From Yponomeuta sedellus (taxonomy: Eukaryota; Arthropoda; Insecta; Lepidoptera; Yponomeutidae): DNA of 64,000 nt. The notes beneath the pieces are model-generated. The model saw only the letters and a list, made by a program, of their open reading frames with translations. It was not told where the DNA came from and did no database searches. Positions 47,199 to 58,740 of the stretch are shown here, in pieces. The stretch is from the NCBI GenBank assembly GCA_934045075.1, contig OW203727.1, positions 13,059,501 through 13,123,500 of the forward strand, in the 5' to 3' direction. The position numbers and the translations under genes are program-made. Within the stretch, counting starts at the first letter, position 1; each line of letters opens with the position of its first letter.

Positions 47199-47504
47199 CT
47201 GAGTAAACGGCAGCGGCTCCGACGTAGCCTGACAAGCGCCGCAAACCGACTGCTCCACCAGCATCATCGCGAACTTGCGGTGCGGCACGCAGTGCGGCGC
47301 GCGGCATGCGTCGTCGTCGCGCCGCTCGGCGCCGGGCCCCGCAGCCAGGTGCGCGTGCACCCTTAGCAGGAGGTGCTCGAAGCACTCGCTTGCGTCGGCC
47401 ATGCAGCCGAGCTGGAACCGAGCGCCGCCGCCGCCCAGCGCTCGCCGGAGGCTGTCGGCGGCTGGCGCGCGCTCCGCCGACCATTGCAGCTGCGCGAATA
47501 GCTC
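47199..47504 (-). CDS. ec: USP53/54 (echinus), USP exon before the Cys cluster
   Basis: 306 bases, 102 codons, phase 0 at both ends; acceptor 'attaccaacag', donor CAG|GTGAGG. Reads [60 protein letters not shown] and [10 protein letters not shown], in the order of vertebrate USP54. CGAC supplies the first zinc-type Cys pair. It is unusually GC-rich, with an Ala/Gly/Arg-rich insertion replacing the vertebrate spacer. The upstream family partner (Cys box ending CIFCALK) should immediately precede it. Confidence 0.92.
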
Positions 47505-48129
47505 CTGTTGGTAATGCAAGTTTGTTTGGTGAGAAATACAGTTTGCCACAGTCAGTTTTGGAGCTCTTACTCTCGACTGGTATTACATGTGTATCAGGAG
47601 CAATTTTCTTACAGCTCCTGTATGGAATGCAAGTTTATTTGGTGACGAATACAATTTGCCACATGAATTTTGGAGTCCTTACTCTAAAGCGAGGATTACC
47701 TCTGCATGAGAAGAAGTATCATAAGTTAATGAAAATTAGTACAAAAAGACAATCACACAGAGAAATTTTAATTAAAAAGCTAAGAATACATTTTTAATAA
47801 AATGTTTGGGCTAAATGAACGATCGTTAATTTACCTTGCAACGTAGCCTGTTAACGTGACTAATGTATTGACCATTGTTTATGTGCACTGACTGATGCCC
47901 CGTCGACTGTACTTGCAAGATTTGGCGGGAAACTATTGTTAACAGTGTTCACACTAGTGTTACGAATATTAAACCGCTTTACGACTTTTTTAAATTTCTG
48001 TTCAAAAGATTTAAAATACGTTTTAAGAAAAGTAAAAAAAAATTTTTAAATTTTTAAACATTACGATCCTAATTGTTACATGCCAAATAGACCAACTGGT
48101 ACTTCATTGTCAATTATGACTTTACACTA

Positions 48130-48225
48130 TTTTTATTTTTAATGCACTAACCCGTGCTAAGGAACAAATTTAAAAACCTATTTAGAGGCTAAAAATTTCA
48201 CCCATGCCGGAATTCGAACCCGCAA
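48130..48225 (-). repeat. tRNA-Ile-like repeat, inverted partial copy
   Basis: Contains the reversed outer segment 'tttttaatgcactaacccgt', the reversed tail 'cctatttagaggctaaaaat' and the reversed T-arm 'ccggaattcgaacccgc'. It matches the right half of the element at 9681-10332. Confidence 0.7.
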
Positions 48226-48349
48226 CGATATCACACATTTAACATCGGAACGATATCACTGTACCCACATGATTACACTATTTTTAACCTAACTGCAAAG
48301 TAGGTAGTCGGGGCTGTAAGTAATGCAATTTGCTTAAGTCAGATGTCGC

Positions 48350-48512
48350 TGCCTGTACGTAATACAGAGAATATTGTAAAGAGGTTCGAAATTTCACTGA
48401 TGCCGTGAGTCGCCCATTGGCTCAATTGGTAGAGCGCTGGTACGGATAGCCAGAGGTTGCGGGTTCGAATCCCGGCATGGGTGAAATTTTTAGCCTCTAA
48501 ATAGGTTTTTAA
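48350..48512 (+). repeat. tRNA-Ile-like repeat with linker
   Basis: Linker 'gaggttcgaaatttcactga', then the tRNA-like head cccattggctcaattggtag ... gggttcgaatcccggcatgg and the tail TTTTTAGCCTCTAAATAGG. The acceptor, D, anticodon (ctggt-acggata-gccag) and T arms can be drawn, but the anticodon loop is abnormal. Confidence 0.75.
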
Positions 48513-49235
48513 ATTATGACTTTACTATCAACTTCACACTTAAAACGGTTTTATCAAAGTTCTCAACAGTCTACCACTGCGGGATACAAACATAAATTCA
48601 CGAACGTATGTGTGTTTGATGCTGAAAACGGAAATAGACAATATTTCAACTTTATAAGAGTATGTAAGTATTGAGACAAAGGAAACTACCTAACTTCCTT
48701 CTGTAGAAGCTTCGCAAACTACAACAAACTGGCATAAGCGCAAACGCCTCTCCACAAGCTACAATCAAGCTCTTGTGAAGAAAGTCTAAGGACCGCAAGG
48801 GAATACGAACTTTCACTCCTATTGCACAACGTTGAATACCAATCGTACGTGCCACTCAGAACCGGTATAGTACGAGTCGAGTTTAGGTCACCAACACGGC
48901 GTGACCTGGCCGCGATGGTGTTTTGACGTGCGCCTCGAGCCTTTTTTTTAAACGTGATTACTTTTGAGATGTTTAAGTAGCCTTAAAAAAACTTTGCTTT
49001 CGAATCTCCGGACAAATAAATGCCCCCAATCTTGATTATCCAAAAAAGTTGTCTTGGAGTTTTGGGTTCTTTGCAGTGCACAGCCTGCACTAAACATTAG
49101 CACAGACTTGTGAATGTGAAACCACACTTTTATTTCGGATTACACGTCATGAATTTCCAAGTAGAATAAAGGTAGACGTTTATTTAAGCCTCCGACCTAG
49201 CCTGACATTACCCGCTTTTCAACAGCTAATGCATT

Positions 49236-49390
49236 GATCTTTGCATCTACGTAATGAGATGATTTACACAGCGTCCAGTGACATCTTCAGTAACACTGGA
49301 TGGGTGTACGGACCACTCGGACGCTGCAGTGCCTAGGACAATGTTTTTTAAGACGGTGTAGGTTTGCCCAGCACCTAATAAGCCTGCAAA
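49236..49390 (+). repeat. Interspersed repeat family B, second copy
   Basis: 'tgcatctacgtaatgagatg', 'ggaccactcggacgctgcag' and 'ggtttgcccagcacctaa' match 3985-4115. It is shorter at the 3' end. Confidence 0.7.
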
Positions 49391-51874
49391 ATCCAGATGG
49401 CCTTTTCTTTTACAACAACGTCTTTCTCCGACTAATAGCTTGAGTAAATTCTGGTTATCTGTATGCACGAGCATCCGCACCGGACGCAGATGCGTCGTGT
49501 CTTCCGCTGAGTTTGCTTATACGCACATAAACGCGTTAATATTAAGTCAGAATCGACTTATCAGTTTATTTGCGGGGAAATAAAACTTTCTTGTTTGGGA
49601 AGTATTTTAAATGTTACAGGTTTGTTATCGTATCTTATAGTTTCGATTTAATTTCGCATTAAATCTGGCAACGGGGATACAATAACTTCGATTGCGAAAC
49701 AAACAAAACTAGGTGTAGATAACGTTACGCACAGCATTGTTTGCACTTAATTAGGCAGACATAAAATGAAACGGCTTATATCAATATTAACACAACGGGT
49801 GGCTCATTTTAGAAAGTGATAATTTAGCAACAACCTACCTTTTAACTGTAAAACAACTCCATAAATAGAATTATGCTAAACAATCACCAATAGACATCCA
49901 AAATGCGAGTACCGCTTCATACATATCGACCGAGCCATCTTGCCTAGTTGGGAACCTGATAACGAGTTCGAGGTAACCGATGTAGGTACTTGATACCAGA
50001 AGATACCATTTTAGTCAATACTCGTACTTAGACCATCGGAGACATTCACATAAGCCACTAATAACTGTGGTTGGTAAATATCTTAGAAATTTATATTTAA
50101 GACGGATACTTTGCAACTCAGTTAAACAGGTTAGCCAAAATTAGTGTTAAGAGACGATAAGGTAATAATAAGTTTGATACTGTTAAATTTGACGGAAATT
50201 TATTCATCGTGAGATGAATAAATTACGACCAACTTATAATTTTTGATGTTCATGATATGAGTATCGTTAACAAGGTGTAGAAGAGGCGCACACGGAAGTC
50301 ATGAATCAAACATCAGTTGACATTTTAGGAGCCGCGAGTGGGAAACGCGAGCGCATGCGCCGCAGCCATTGTTGCGTGAGAGAGCTAGCTCGCTGATAGA
50401 TCACAAACGACTGGCAAAATGATGCAAAGGTCAAATTGGAAATGCTACTTTTGTTGTGTGTGATTGCAAGAGCGTAAGCGAAATGAGAAGTTTTGTCTTG
50501 GGAAATCCTGAAATATGAAATTTTTACTTCTGCCAAGCTTACTGCACCAACTGAAAGATACTATTGGATGCAGAATATGCTTAATCTAAAGATAGACGTA
50601 GAGAACTTGGTTTATATTGAATGCGGGTGTTAAAAACTATTAATTAAAATGTATCAATCGTGCTTTGAATGCTATTTGGGAGCTATTACAGTTCAGTTTC
50701 GAAACGATTAGGCAGCTCATAGCTCCGTGGAGGTGGAGAGCCTTGGAGAACTCGTAGTTTCAAACTAAATGTTATTTGAAAGTCAGTGCAAGGGTATAGC
50801 GGGCTGCAGGCAGGTTTCGCAGAATATTATCTGTCTAGAGTTCGTCTGATCTATCAACAAAACTGGTCCTATTATTTCAATAATTTTATATTCAAATCTT
50901 TTATTTGCCCCGCCCAAGTCATGCTTTACTTGTGTTGAATGCAAAATAGCATCATCTGAAACGTTTTTACAATAAGTTTAAACCATCTAAGACAATAGAT
51001 ATATTTCGAGTTATGCAAATTGTACGATCTCGTACTGCCGACTTAATATTTATCAAGCGTACATGCATAGCAAAATGCACATAATGTAAAAGTAGACTCA
51101 CATATAACCACGTCTTTGTCACAAATACATCCGACAGACAATAGACGATTCAACGCGCGTTAAAGCAGGCGGAGGCCTCTCTGCTCCTTGCATACATAAG
51201 CGACAAAATGTTCTAGAAACCTTAAAGCCTAAGCCTTTGATGTCATTTTCCAATGAAAGTTATTTTAAGGCATATGTTAAGTATTCTCAGGACAAATTGC
51301 CATTAGCAGTTCAAACGACAATGGTTGGTAAAGAGACGCGAGCAGCATCGTAAGCTATCAAACTCAATACGTTTTTGTACGGCCACCCAAAATGTACAAG
51401 CAACTTTACAACTTATTCATATCATATTAAGAGTTTTTGTTGTGTTACAACCCAGTTAATAAATCTCATGTCTTCTTGATAGACTTTGGTGCTAACACAT
51501 AATTTTGGATATTTAATATCCTTGGGTTGGCAAGTCTATTTTTTAAACACGATCACACAGGGCAGGTATTATTGACTACCTGCTCAAACAAAAACTTGAG
51601 AATGATTTAAATTACATTATTATAGGTCCGTTGACAGCTTTTTGTGTTGACAATGTGTCGTTCGTTACGAGTTTCGGTTATCTTTTATCGGGTGGAGTTA
51701 GTAGAACTAAGTCTTCTAGATAATTTCGCAAGTGAAATATTAATGGTTAGTTACGTGAAGAAAATACAAAACTATGCCTATTTATTATTTTAACAAAGCA
51801 AACGCATCAAGCTAATGTATATTTAATTGGCAGTTAAAGTTAACTATTTCCTGATGCAGCGAGCAGCTGATTAA

Positions 51875-52510
51875 GAGCGCATTCACATATAGGCGTTTTT
51901 ATCGAGCGACTAAAGCGCTGCACACCGAATCCCTTCACATTAAAGCGGTTGTAGCGCGGCTAAGTCGCGGCGCCGTCGCTAGCGACAGTCGCGCTTCACA
52001 GACGCGCTGCAGACGCGCGTTGAACTTGGGGTGACTAGCTCATTTCCAATATTGTAACGGAGACACATTGTTATTGCTGCTCCTTTTCTTACTTCTCAGA
52101 CACCATCGTCGTCGAATACAAAGTCAAAAGAGGCAGTATTGGGTAGAACCATAACTTAAAAATCTATCTGTAAATTGTGATAACACAACGTGTCCAAAGC
52201 GATACAAAACAATTAACAATTTTTTTAACCATCCGAATGTATGTGTTTGATCTTTTCTTGATATTTCAGTAGGTATTAAATATATGTCGCAGGTATGTCA
52301 TGTGCTTGCAACACTGATCTACGCCGGCTGTTTGCACGCGACTACGTGTCTTACATGCCACCGCAAGCGCAGCGCGCAGCTCAGAGCGCTGCAGTCGCGC
52401 TTCTGACGCGCGACCACCGTGCGGCTGCCGCGATGCAGTAAATATGTATGGATTAGAAGCTTAGAAGCGCTGCAGTCGCGCAACAAAAACGCCTATATGT
52501 GAAAGCACTC
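51875..52510. mobile_element. 636-bp MITE with TAA target duplication
   Basis: The left end gagcgcattcacatataggc and the reverse complement of the right end gagtgctttcacatataggc start inverted repeats of about 45 bp. TAA flanks both sides (51872-51874 and 52511-52513). Subterminal zones on both sides are packed with copies of gcgctgcagtcgcgc and related words. The TWA duplication and layout suggest a non-autonomous PIF/Harbinger element (inference). No transposase frame. It lies in the first large echinus intron. Confidence 0.8.
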
Positions 52511-53205
52511 TAACTCGTAATTGAGTAACGAAACTGTTTGGTAAACGTGCGACTGCGAAAGCTCCATGCAGCGCGTTGATGTCTTTTGTACGTAATTGCG
52601 TACGCGCTTACAAATTGTAAGCCGAATCTTGGTCGTATACGTGTACCTACATGTGTGTACTACGGGAGCCCCAGTAATATGTTGTGTAGTTATTACAATG
52701 TATGGAATACAATGTTGTTTTTGTGGAATGATTTTCCTATGATAACACGTGTTAGAAAAAAATATTCCCAAGCCAATAAGTAAAAGGTTCAGTAAGTAAA
52801 TACTTGAGAATCTATCCGTTTCACTTATTTCTGAGAAATATAGATTATGAGATAGAATCATTGAGTACCTATATACTAAGGTAAATTCCCAATTTATGAA
52901 CCGGCGTTTAATCTAAACTAGACTGACCACAAGAGGAAATGTGTGGCTTGCCACAAGGCTAGGATGAGTGTAGATGCGGAAAACTATGCTATTCTCGGTA
53001 ATATAATACGACTAGAAAATCCGATCAAACGAATCAAATTAATAAAAAAGAAATCAAGTCTCCTAACAAATAAATGAACAAATGATAATCGCTTCAAAGT
53101 ACAAAAAAGTTAAGTAAAAGACATTTCTGCGACAATGGGCCAACAGCAACCAATTCACGCATAATAAACTTTCTTCTATGTCAACAAAGATCTTCAGAAA
53201 CTTAC

Positions 53206-53487
53206 TCTGAACAGCGCTATGGTGGTCTGGCTGAGCTGCGGCTCGCGGGGCGCGGGGCGTGCGGCTGCAGGAGGCCGCGCGCGGGGCAGAGTGCTGTGCC
53301 GCACCCCCGCCACCGACCCCGACAATGTCTCCATCGCCCCAACCATCATGAGGTCTTTGGGGGGAAGCAACTCCCTATCCCGCATTGCCTCGATTTTTTG
53401 CTTCTGTATCGCCGTCCCGGCATTTTTCTGCTGGGTTTCTGTCTCACGATCAGCCGGCTCCTTGCGCTTGTAGCGGAACTTTATCAT
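53206..53487 (-). CDS. Candidate first coding exon of the USP53/54 gene
   Basis: 94 codons from ATG 53485-53487 in a good context (gccgccATGa) with an in-frame stop 36 bases upstream, ending AGA|GTAAGT, phase 0. Encodes MIKFRYKRKEPADRETE, a basic/acidic N-terminal stretch (KKNAG..IQKQKIEAMRDRE), LMMVGAMETLSGSV and an Arg/Pro/Ala-rich end. I do not recognise the sequence. Same strand, correct order and matching phase with the exon at 47504 support linkage to echinus, either directly or through a missing Cys-box exon of 3n length. It could also start an unrelated gene with exons I failed to see. Confidence 0.6.
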
Positions 53488-53899
53488 GGCGGCGAAGAGT
53501 GGATCCTCTTCATTGCTCACTTAACATGTCCATGTATTTCACTCATTAGGATTCACTAAGCATTGCCGTAGACAATCGTATCGTTGTGCCTGTTGGTATG
53601 GCAATAAGCAACCGAACCACGTATTCCGTAACCTGTGTAACTTTGTATTAAACACTTGGGCTAAGTTAACAGATTTTTACATTTCATTGTTATCGATGAA
53701 AATATGAAGTGCCGCAAAATGGCGCGAAAGTAACATTGAGCTTTCTACTAGCAGGTAGAGACGACAGGTGGCCGGTCCAAACACTTTAAAAATTATTGTT
53801 TACGTTTTCTCACATCACACAATCAGTTATTTTAAGGTTAACCACATTTTTAATTGATTTATTATTTAAATTGTAAAGTGTGGGTTGTCTATCAGTGAG

Positions 53900-53990
53900 C
53901 GACGGACATTACGCGCTGTGCGGGAAAGGCTTTGCAAGACTGTCGACTGAGGGGCGAAGACTCAGAGCGCGGGAAGCTTCCACCTTCCAG
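53900..53990 (+). promoter_or_regulatory. Possible divergent non-coding first exon
   Basis: A GC-rich stretch ending TTCCAG|GTAAGAG, a strong plus-strand donor at 53990/53991, with an initiator-like 'tatcagtg' near 53890. It begins about 400 bases from the candidate echinus start codon and points the other way. No open frame; may be chance. Confidence 0.3.
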
Positions 53991-56221
53991 GTAAGAGTTT
54001 TTTGTTCTCCTATTGTTAACTTCGATCACGTTGGTACATCACCTATCCCTCTCTAACTTACAGACCATCTGGCTCTGTCTACCTTCAGGCTGTGCTCGCC
54101 TTTTGTTTATATTTGAATAAGTTTAAAACTCGGGAGATAATAAGGAAACACAATAAAGTTTTAGTGGAAAGCAATTGTTTGCTTGCACAGGCGCGGGCGC
54201 GACACGTGGTACGCAGATGCAAGATAGTAAAGAATGCTGTTTAGCCCACACAGATAAAATCCTTAAGAGTTTGAACACGGAAAAATTATATAGTCCGAAA
54301 TCACCATAAACTAGTTAACGAAGCACAATGTTTAAACTTAACATAACTTCTACTTTGTCTGGGAGTCACAACAAAATGTTTAATACTTCAAAATGCAACG
54401 CATAACACTTCTATCTACGCAATAACAATAAACAAAAAAAACACTCCAATCGTTGCTCCATACTTCATCATTACATCATAAATGAATGAACTTTCACGAC
54501 TGCACTCTGACTCATGGTAAGAGTATGCCGAATAAACTATGTGGTCAATTTCCTCCCTGGACCGCCATTGTGGAGATGCTTCACAAATGACGTCACACGT
54601 GTTTGAGTTATCAAGTGTGGTTTATGGTAACGCATAAATAAAGCTAGGCACTTAACGTTTGACAGCTCAATTTATGGGTTTTCTTATGATGCTCGTTTTT
54701 TGCGACACAAAGTGTAAAATATGTTAAGTTATTGGGCACTACAAAGTTCGCAGTACAAATTGCCCTTTGAGTGTTTGCAATCTGGCACGTAAGGTCATGT
54801 TGTATGCCCACTTACTTCTCGTTGAATGTAGGAACTGTCTTTCTGAGAATCGCTCTTGCACTCATTACAGCGACTTCATAAGGAAAACGTAGTCGCCCAC
54901 GTCACTTAATTTGTTAATAAATATCAAAAAGGCCTTACTCATTTGGTATGCGCCATTTTGTCTTGCTAATTATTATTGCTAATCAATTACGTAATATCTC
55001 CACATTATGCTAAAGCAAAATGGTCCCATTAAAAAGCCTACGGATGTGTCAACAAGTTTTCAGTTTTGGTCTTGATTCGCTGCCTACGAGCTTTCGCGTT
55101 GGAGATATGATTTATTGGTTTTAGATAATTCATTACACCTACAGCATTACCATTAACACATTATAATGTTATAGCTACCAAAAAAGGTAAGATACACACT
55201 AGGCCATTGCAATCTGATTGTCATTTAACCGTTATATTATGCGACATGTAGAGCATTTAAACAGGAAACCATTACTTTTTTGATAATCTCATAATCTTTA
55301 TTAGATTTTTAATGACTACTGAGATGAGTCAAAGTGACTACTGAGATGAGTCAAAGTTTTTATGATTTTGTCTTCATGAACTCTTTCGAAATCAAGGCTA
55401 GATAGTTTAACCACACTAAGTAGGTGACTCAAACCATCCAAGGTTGTCCTCAGCTCTAGCCATCAAGCCACACGAATCAGAGGGCCTATAGTGAATCGCA
55501 AACGTGCGTAATAATATGTTCCTTCTTTTAGGAGTTCAAACTTATACATAAACGTACATCCACATCGCAGATTAGTAGGCGCAAAACCAAGACCAAGGTT
55601 TTCCATTTGTCACGATCCTGTCAAGCTCTTTCGCTTCAACAACATTTGCTAACACTGCATGGAAAGATGAACTTCCATGCAATGTTTAACAGCAAATGTT
55701 GTTATTTATAAGATTTTACGTGTATTTTATATATAACGCAGATATCGCAACGACTGCAGTGTTAAATGAAAAACCAATCAACTGTTTTTTTCTAATTTCA
55801 ATGAAACCATTTTTTTATATCATGAATTCTGGTGCAAAGAATATCTTCACAAAACTCGCGTTTGGTTTACGATAAACCTTCAGATATATCAGCTACTTCG
55901 ATTCGAATCGGCGGCGTGTGTCGAGACGGTGGGAACTTCTCACGTAAGGCGAAGCGCGATCTAGTTACACACAACTATAACGGAATAACACTGAGCTGCC
56001 TGAGAAGTTTACTTAGTCGAATCAAATTATAAGCGAGGATTTCATTCAGACGAAGAAATTATTGCCAGTGCGTTGGTTTGTCCTAAATAATAAATTTCAA
56101 ACAGACTAAATGTTTATCTTAAAGAAAACTCAGGAGGGATAGATAGATTTCTGTTTATGTCTTGATTAAATCATGTTACGTATTATGGGTCAGCAACAAA
56201 GCACATAATAATAATACAATA
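53991..56221. other. No gene recognised
   Basis: No coding exon seen on either strand; no strong repeat signature. Confidence 0.5.
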
Positions 56222-56325
56222 AAATTACATGTCCTGGTCCCAGACTAGCATACCCAGTGCTATGGTTACCGGGCAAAGATATCACAAACATGAAAATACA
56301 TACACCCAGATTGAGGCCATGTGAT
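56222..56325 (-). repeat. SINE body fragment, reverse orientation
   Basis: The reverse strand reads 'tgatatctttgcccggtaac', 'catagcactgg' and 'gtctgggaccaggacatg', matching the body of the SINE at 27279. The tRNA-like head is absent. Confidence 0.7.
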
Positions 56326-58560
56326 GTTTAAAAATTTGAAGTTTACGATTTTGAAGTAAGTACCGAAATACGTACTCACAGCGGCCTAATTATGAGCACT
56401 AAATACTGAGCAATCCCAATCGTATAACTGTCAAATTCCATACTAATTTGACAGATAGACGATTGAAATTGTCCACGATTTGGTGCGATTAATATAGGGA
56501 CAGTAGCTCAATAATACGTCAATATCAGCGGCAGTATAATCTAAGTGAAATTAGGGCTATGCTGCCGTGTTTTCAGGCTTATTGAATATATATATTTAAT
56601 TTCAGCCGTGAGTTGTATGTCCATTAAGAAAAGTAGGTAGAGCCGGCCATTCATCACTAACTGGTTTTGCCATTTGCCCATTCAGCATACAGCCTTCTTC
56701 TTAAAATAGAAGAATCAGATTAATTCTTTCAACGACGTTTTAGTTTCGAAACTGCTACGAATACGGATTATACAAAAGGTAGACGGATTCGTATCAGGCA
56801 TCAGGGTTAGTCACTCCAGTTGCGACAGAGCAGTGAGTAGACCTCGAGAGAACGTCACGTTTATCGCCTTATTTGTTCTTAGAAATTGATGAACAAAACG
56901 CTTAAACCTTAAATTTTTATGACTCGAGTACAAGTAAAATATCTCAATTCTTATCGAAGAATGTCTAAGTCGTTTGTACAGTCGCCAGCATAATGTAAAG
57001 GTCAACCTATACATGCGTGCCCTCTGCTTAGTTACCTTACAGGCGAATTTGCAACGAAAATGTAAAAGAAAGTGTGGGCGTATGCGTCAAAGCCTTTTTA
57101 TTACCCTTTTAAGATATTAGTCTGGATAAATTTGAACAGTGATGGCTCCATTAGTCGGTATTCTTGAAATTAAGGTGTATTGAAGCACATTGACAACGTT
57201 TCACAACTAGGTGCCATTGTGGTAAGTTAATACGCGTGTTAACGCGCTATTCATCGGAAGAAGCTAACGTGTTAAATGTTACAAACAATGTGTTGCATTA
57301 CATCGAGTGGAACCTGCAATTCTATTGATGAAATTGTAGGCTTGATACAATTTCAACATTATTCAGATACTCTGATCAGCAACTGTTTATACAATTTCGT
57401 GAGTTAACTTATCATTGTGCCTATTTTTTGTGCATCCAGTTACAAAACAACAGATATGACACGGAGTAGACGGACGCTATCATAGGTGACCGAAATTGTA
57501 ATGGAATAATTACGTAACAATGACTCCATTAGTTAAAAAAACAAAAGACTTGTCGAATCGAGTGTGATGAACTCTCCGATATCGCTCCACGACGGTTAAT
57601 CGCGAAGAATCAATTAGTTCTACACAACGTATGGGTACATAATTCGATTATGAGCAGGAGTATCGTGCAAGAAACGTAATCTTTTGCGTCTCGACCCTGT
57701 TTTACTTCAGCTTAGATTTAGATTTTGGCCTGATCTAAAGATTTCTTGGCGCACCTATATTTAATCGTTAATAACAGAACAATAAAACACAGCGATTATG
57801 CTCGGCATTTGCAAAGCAAAAGTCAGTTTAGCACTGACTGCATTTGAGGAATGAAATTGTGGGCGTCATCGTTAAACAATGAATGACATGTCCAAATAAT
57901 AGTCCGCAATTAGTGACGCTGACGTACCTATTATAACAACTGCTACCTAACCTACTGGCTACTGACTGTGTAAAGTTTGTAATGCACGTTTGTATGTTTT
58001 TAAATTATTGTTGACTTTCGTGATGTTATCAAAGCTCAACATGTGGTATAGTTACAATCAAAACATATCTATCAATCGATAGAAACACAACCAGTTTAAT
58101 AAGTATACTACTTTCGATTATAATTAAATAAATCACTCCACTAGTCTTATTGATCTGACTGGTTAAAGTGTCAGTGTGACAGCTCTCATTATTCTTTCGT
58201 TTTGGTTACACAGGTGAGAATTCGGCCCTGAATCCGTACGTGGTACGCTTGCTTATTGCATGCTCGGATTGTCTCCGAGACGCTTAAAATATGCCAGCAG
58301 CAGTGTCCAGCAAAACAGTGTTGCCGAACACAAGGTGAACCGCTCACGTGAAGTCATTTCCAATAGTATAGACAATACCGTTCACTCGATCAGCACATGA
58401 AAACAACCATCAATAACCTTTGATGTGTCACTTACACTTCACTAAACACACTTCAATCCCAGAGAAACATGTAGCACTTTCAATCCTGGCACACGATTGC
58501 ACATGGAATAGGTAGGAAGATATTATGTGTCGAAGTCACACATGAAGAAAAACGCGACAA
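56326..58560. other. No gene recognised
   Basis: AT-rich; short open frames only. Confidence 0.5.
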
Positions 58561-58740
58561 GCGACCGCCTTCGACGGTAGAAACGCGGCGTATACGCGGA
58601 GAACGCGCGCCATGGTGACAGGCTGCGCGGGCGTGTGGGAGCGAGCGAGACGGGGATGAAAGCCTCCTAAAGCTTACCTTAAGTGTGAGCGAGATCGGCG
58701 CAAGGAGGCTTGCGCGGGAGTCCGGTTACTCACGTACTAT
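58561..58740 (-). promoter_or_regulatory. CpG-rich candidate promoter and non-coding first exon for echinus
   Basis: GC/CpG-rich island in AT-rich DNA, with gcgagcgagac (GAGA-like) repeats. On the minus strand a segment ends CACTTAAG|GTAAGC at 58678/58677, a consensus donor, with no ATG in the preceding 60 bases. It could be the 5' UTR exon splicing to the exon at 53487, about 5 kb downstream. Positional inference only. Confidence 0.35.

Larger units (their letters stand above)
47505..53205 (-). other. Large intron between the first exon and the USP exons
   Basis: AT-rich. Includes tRNA-Ile-like repeats (48130-48512), a family-B repeat (49236-49390), a CpG/GAGA-containing patch near 50310-50400 and the MITE at 51875-52510. 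I looked for the Cys-box exon (pattern QN.CFLN.AVQVLW ... CIFCALK) on the minus strand and did not find it. Confidence 0.6.
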
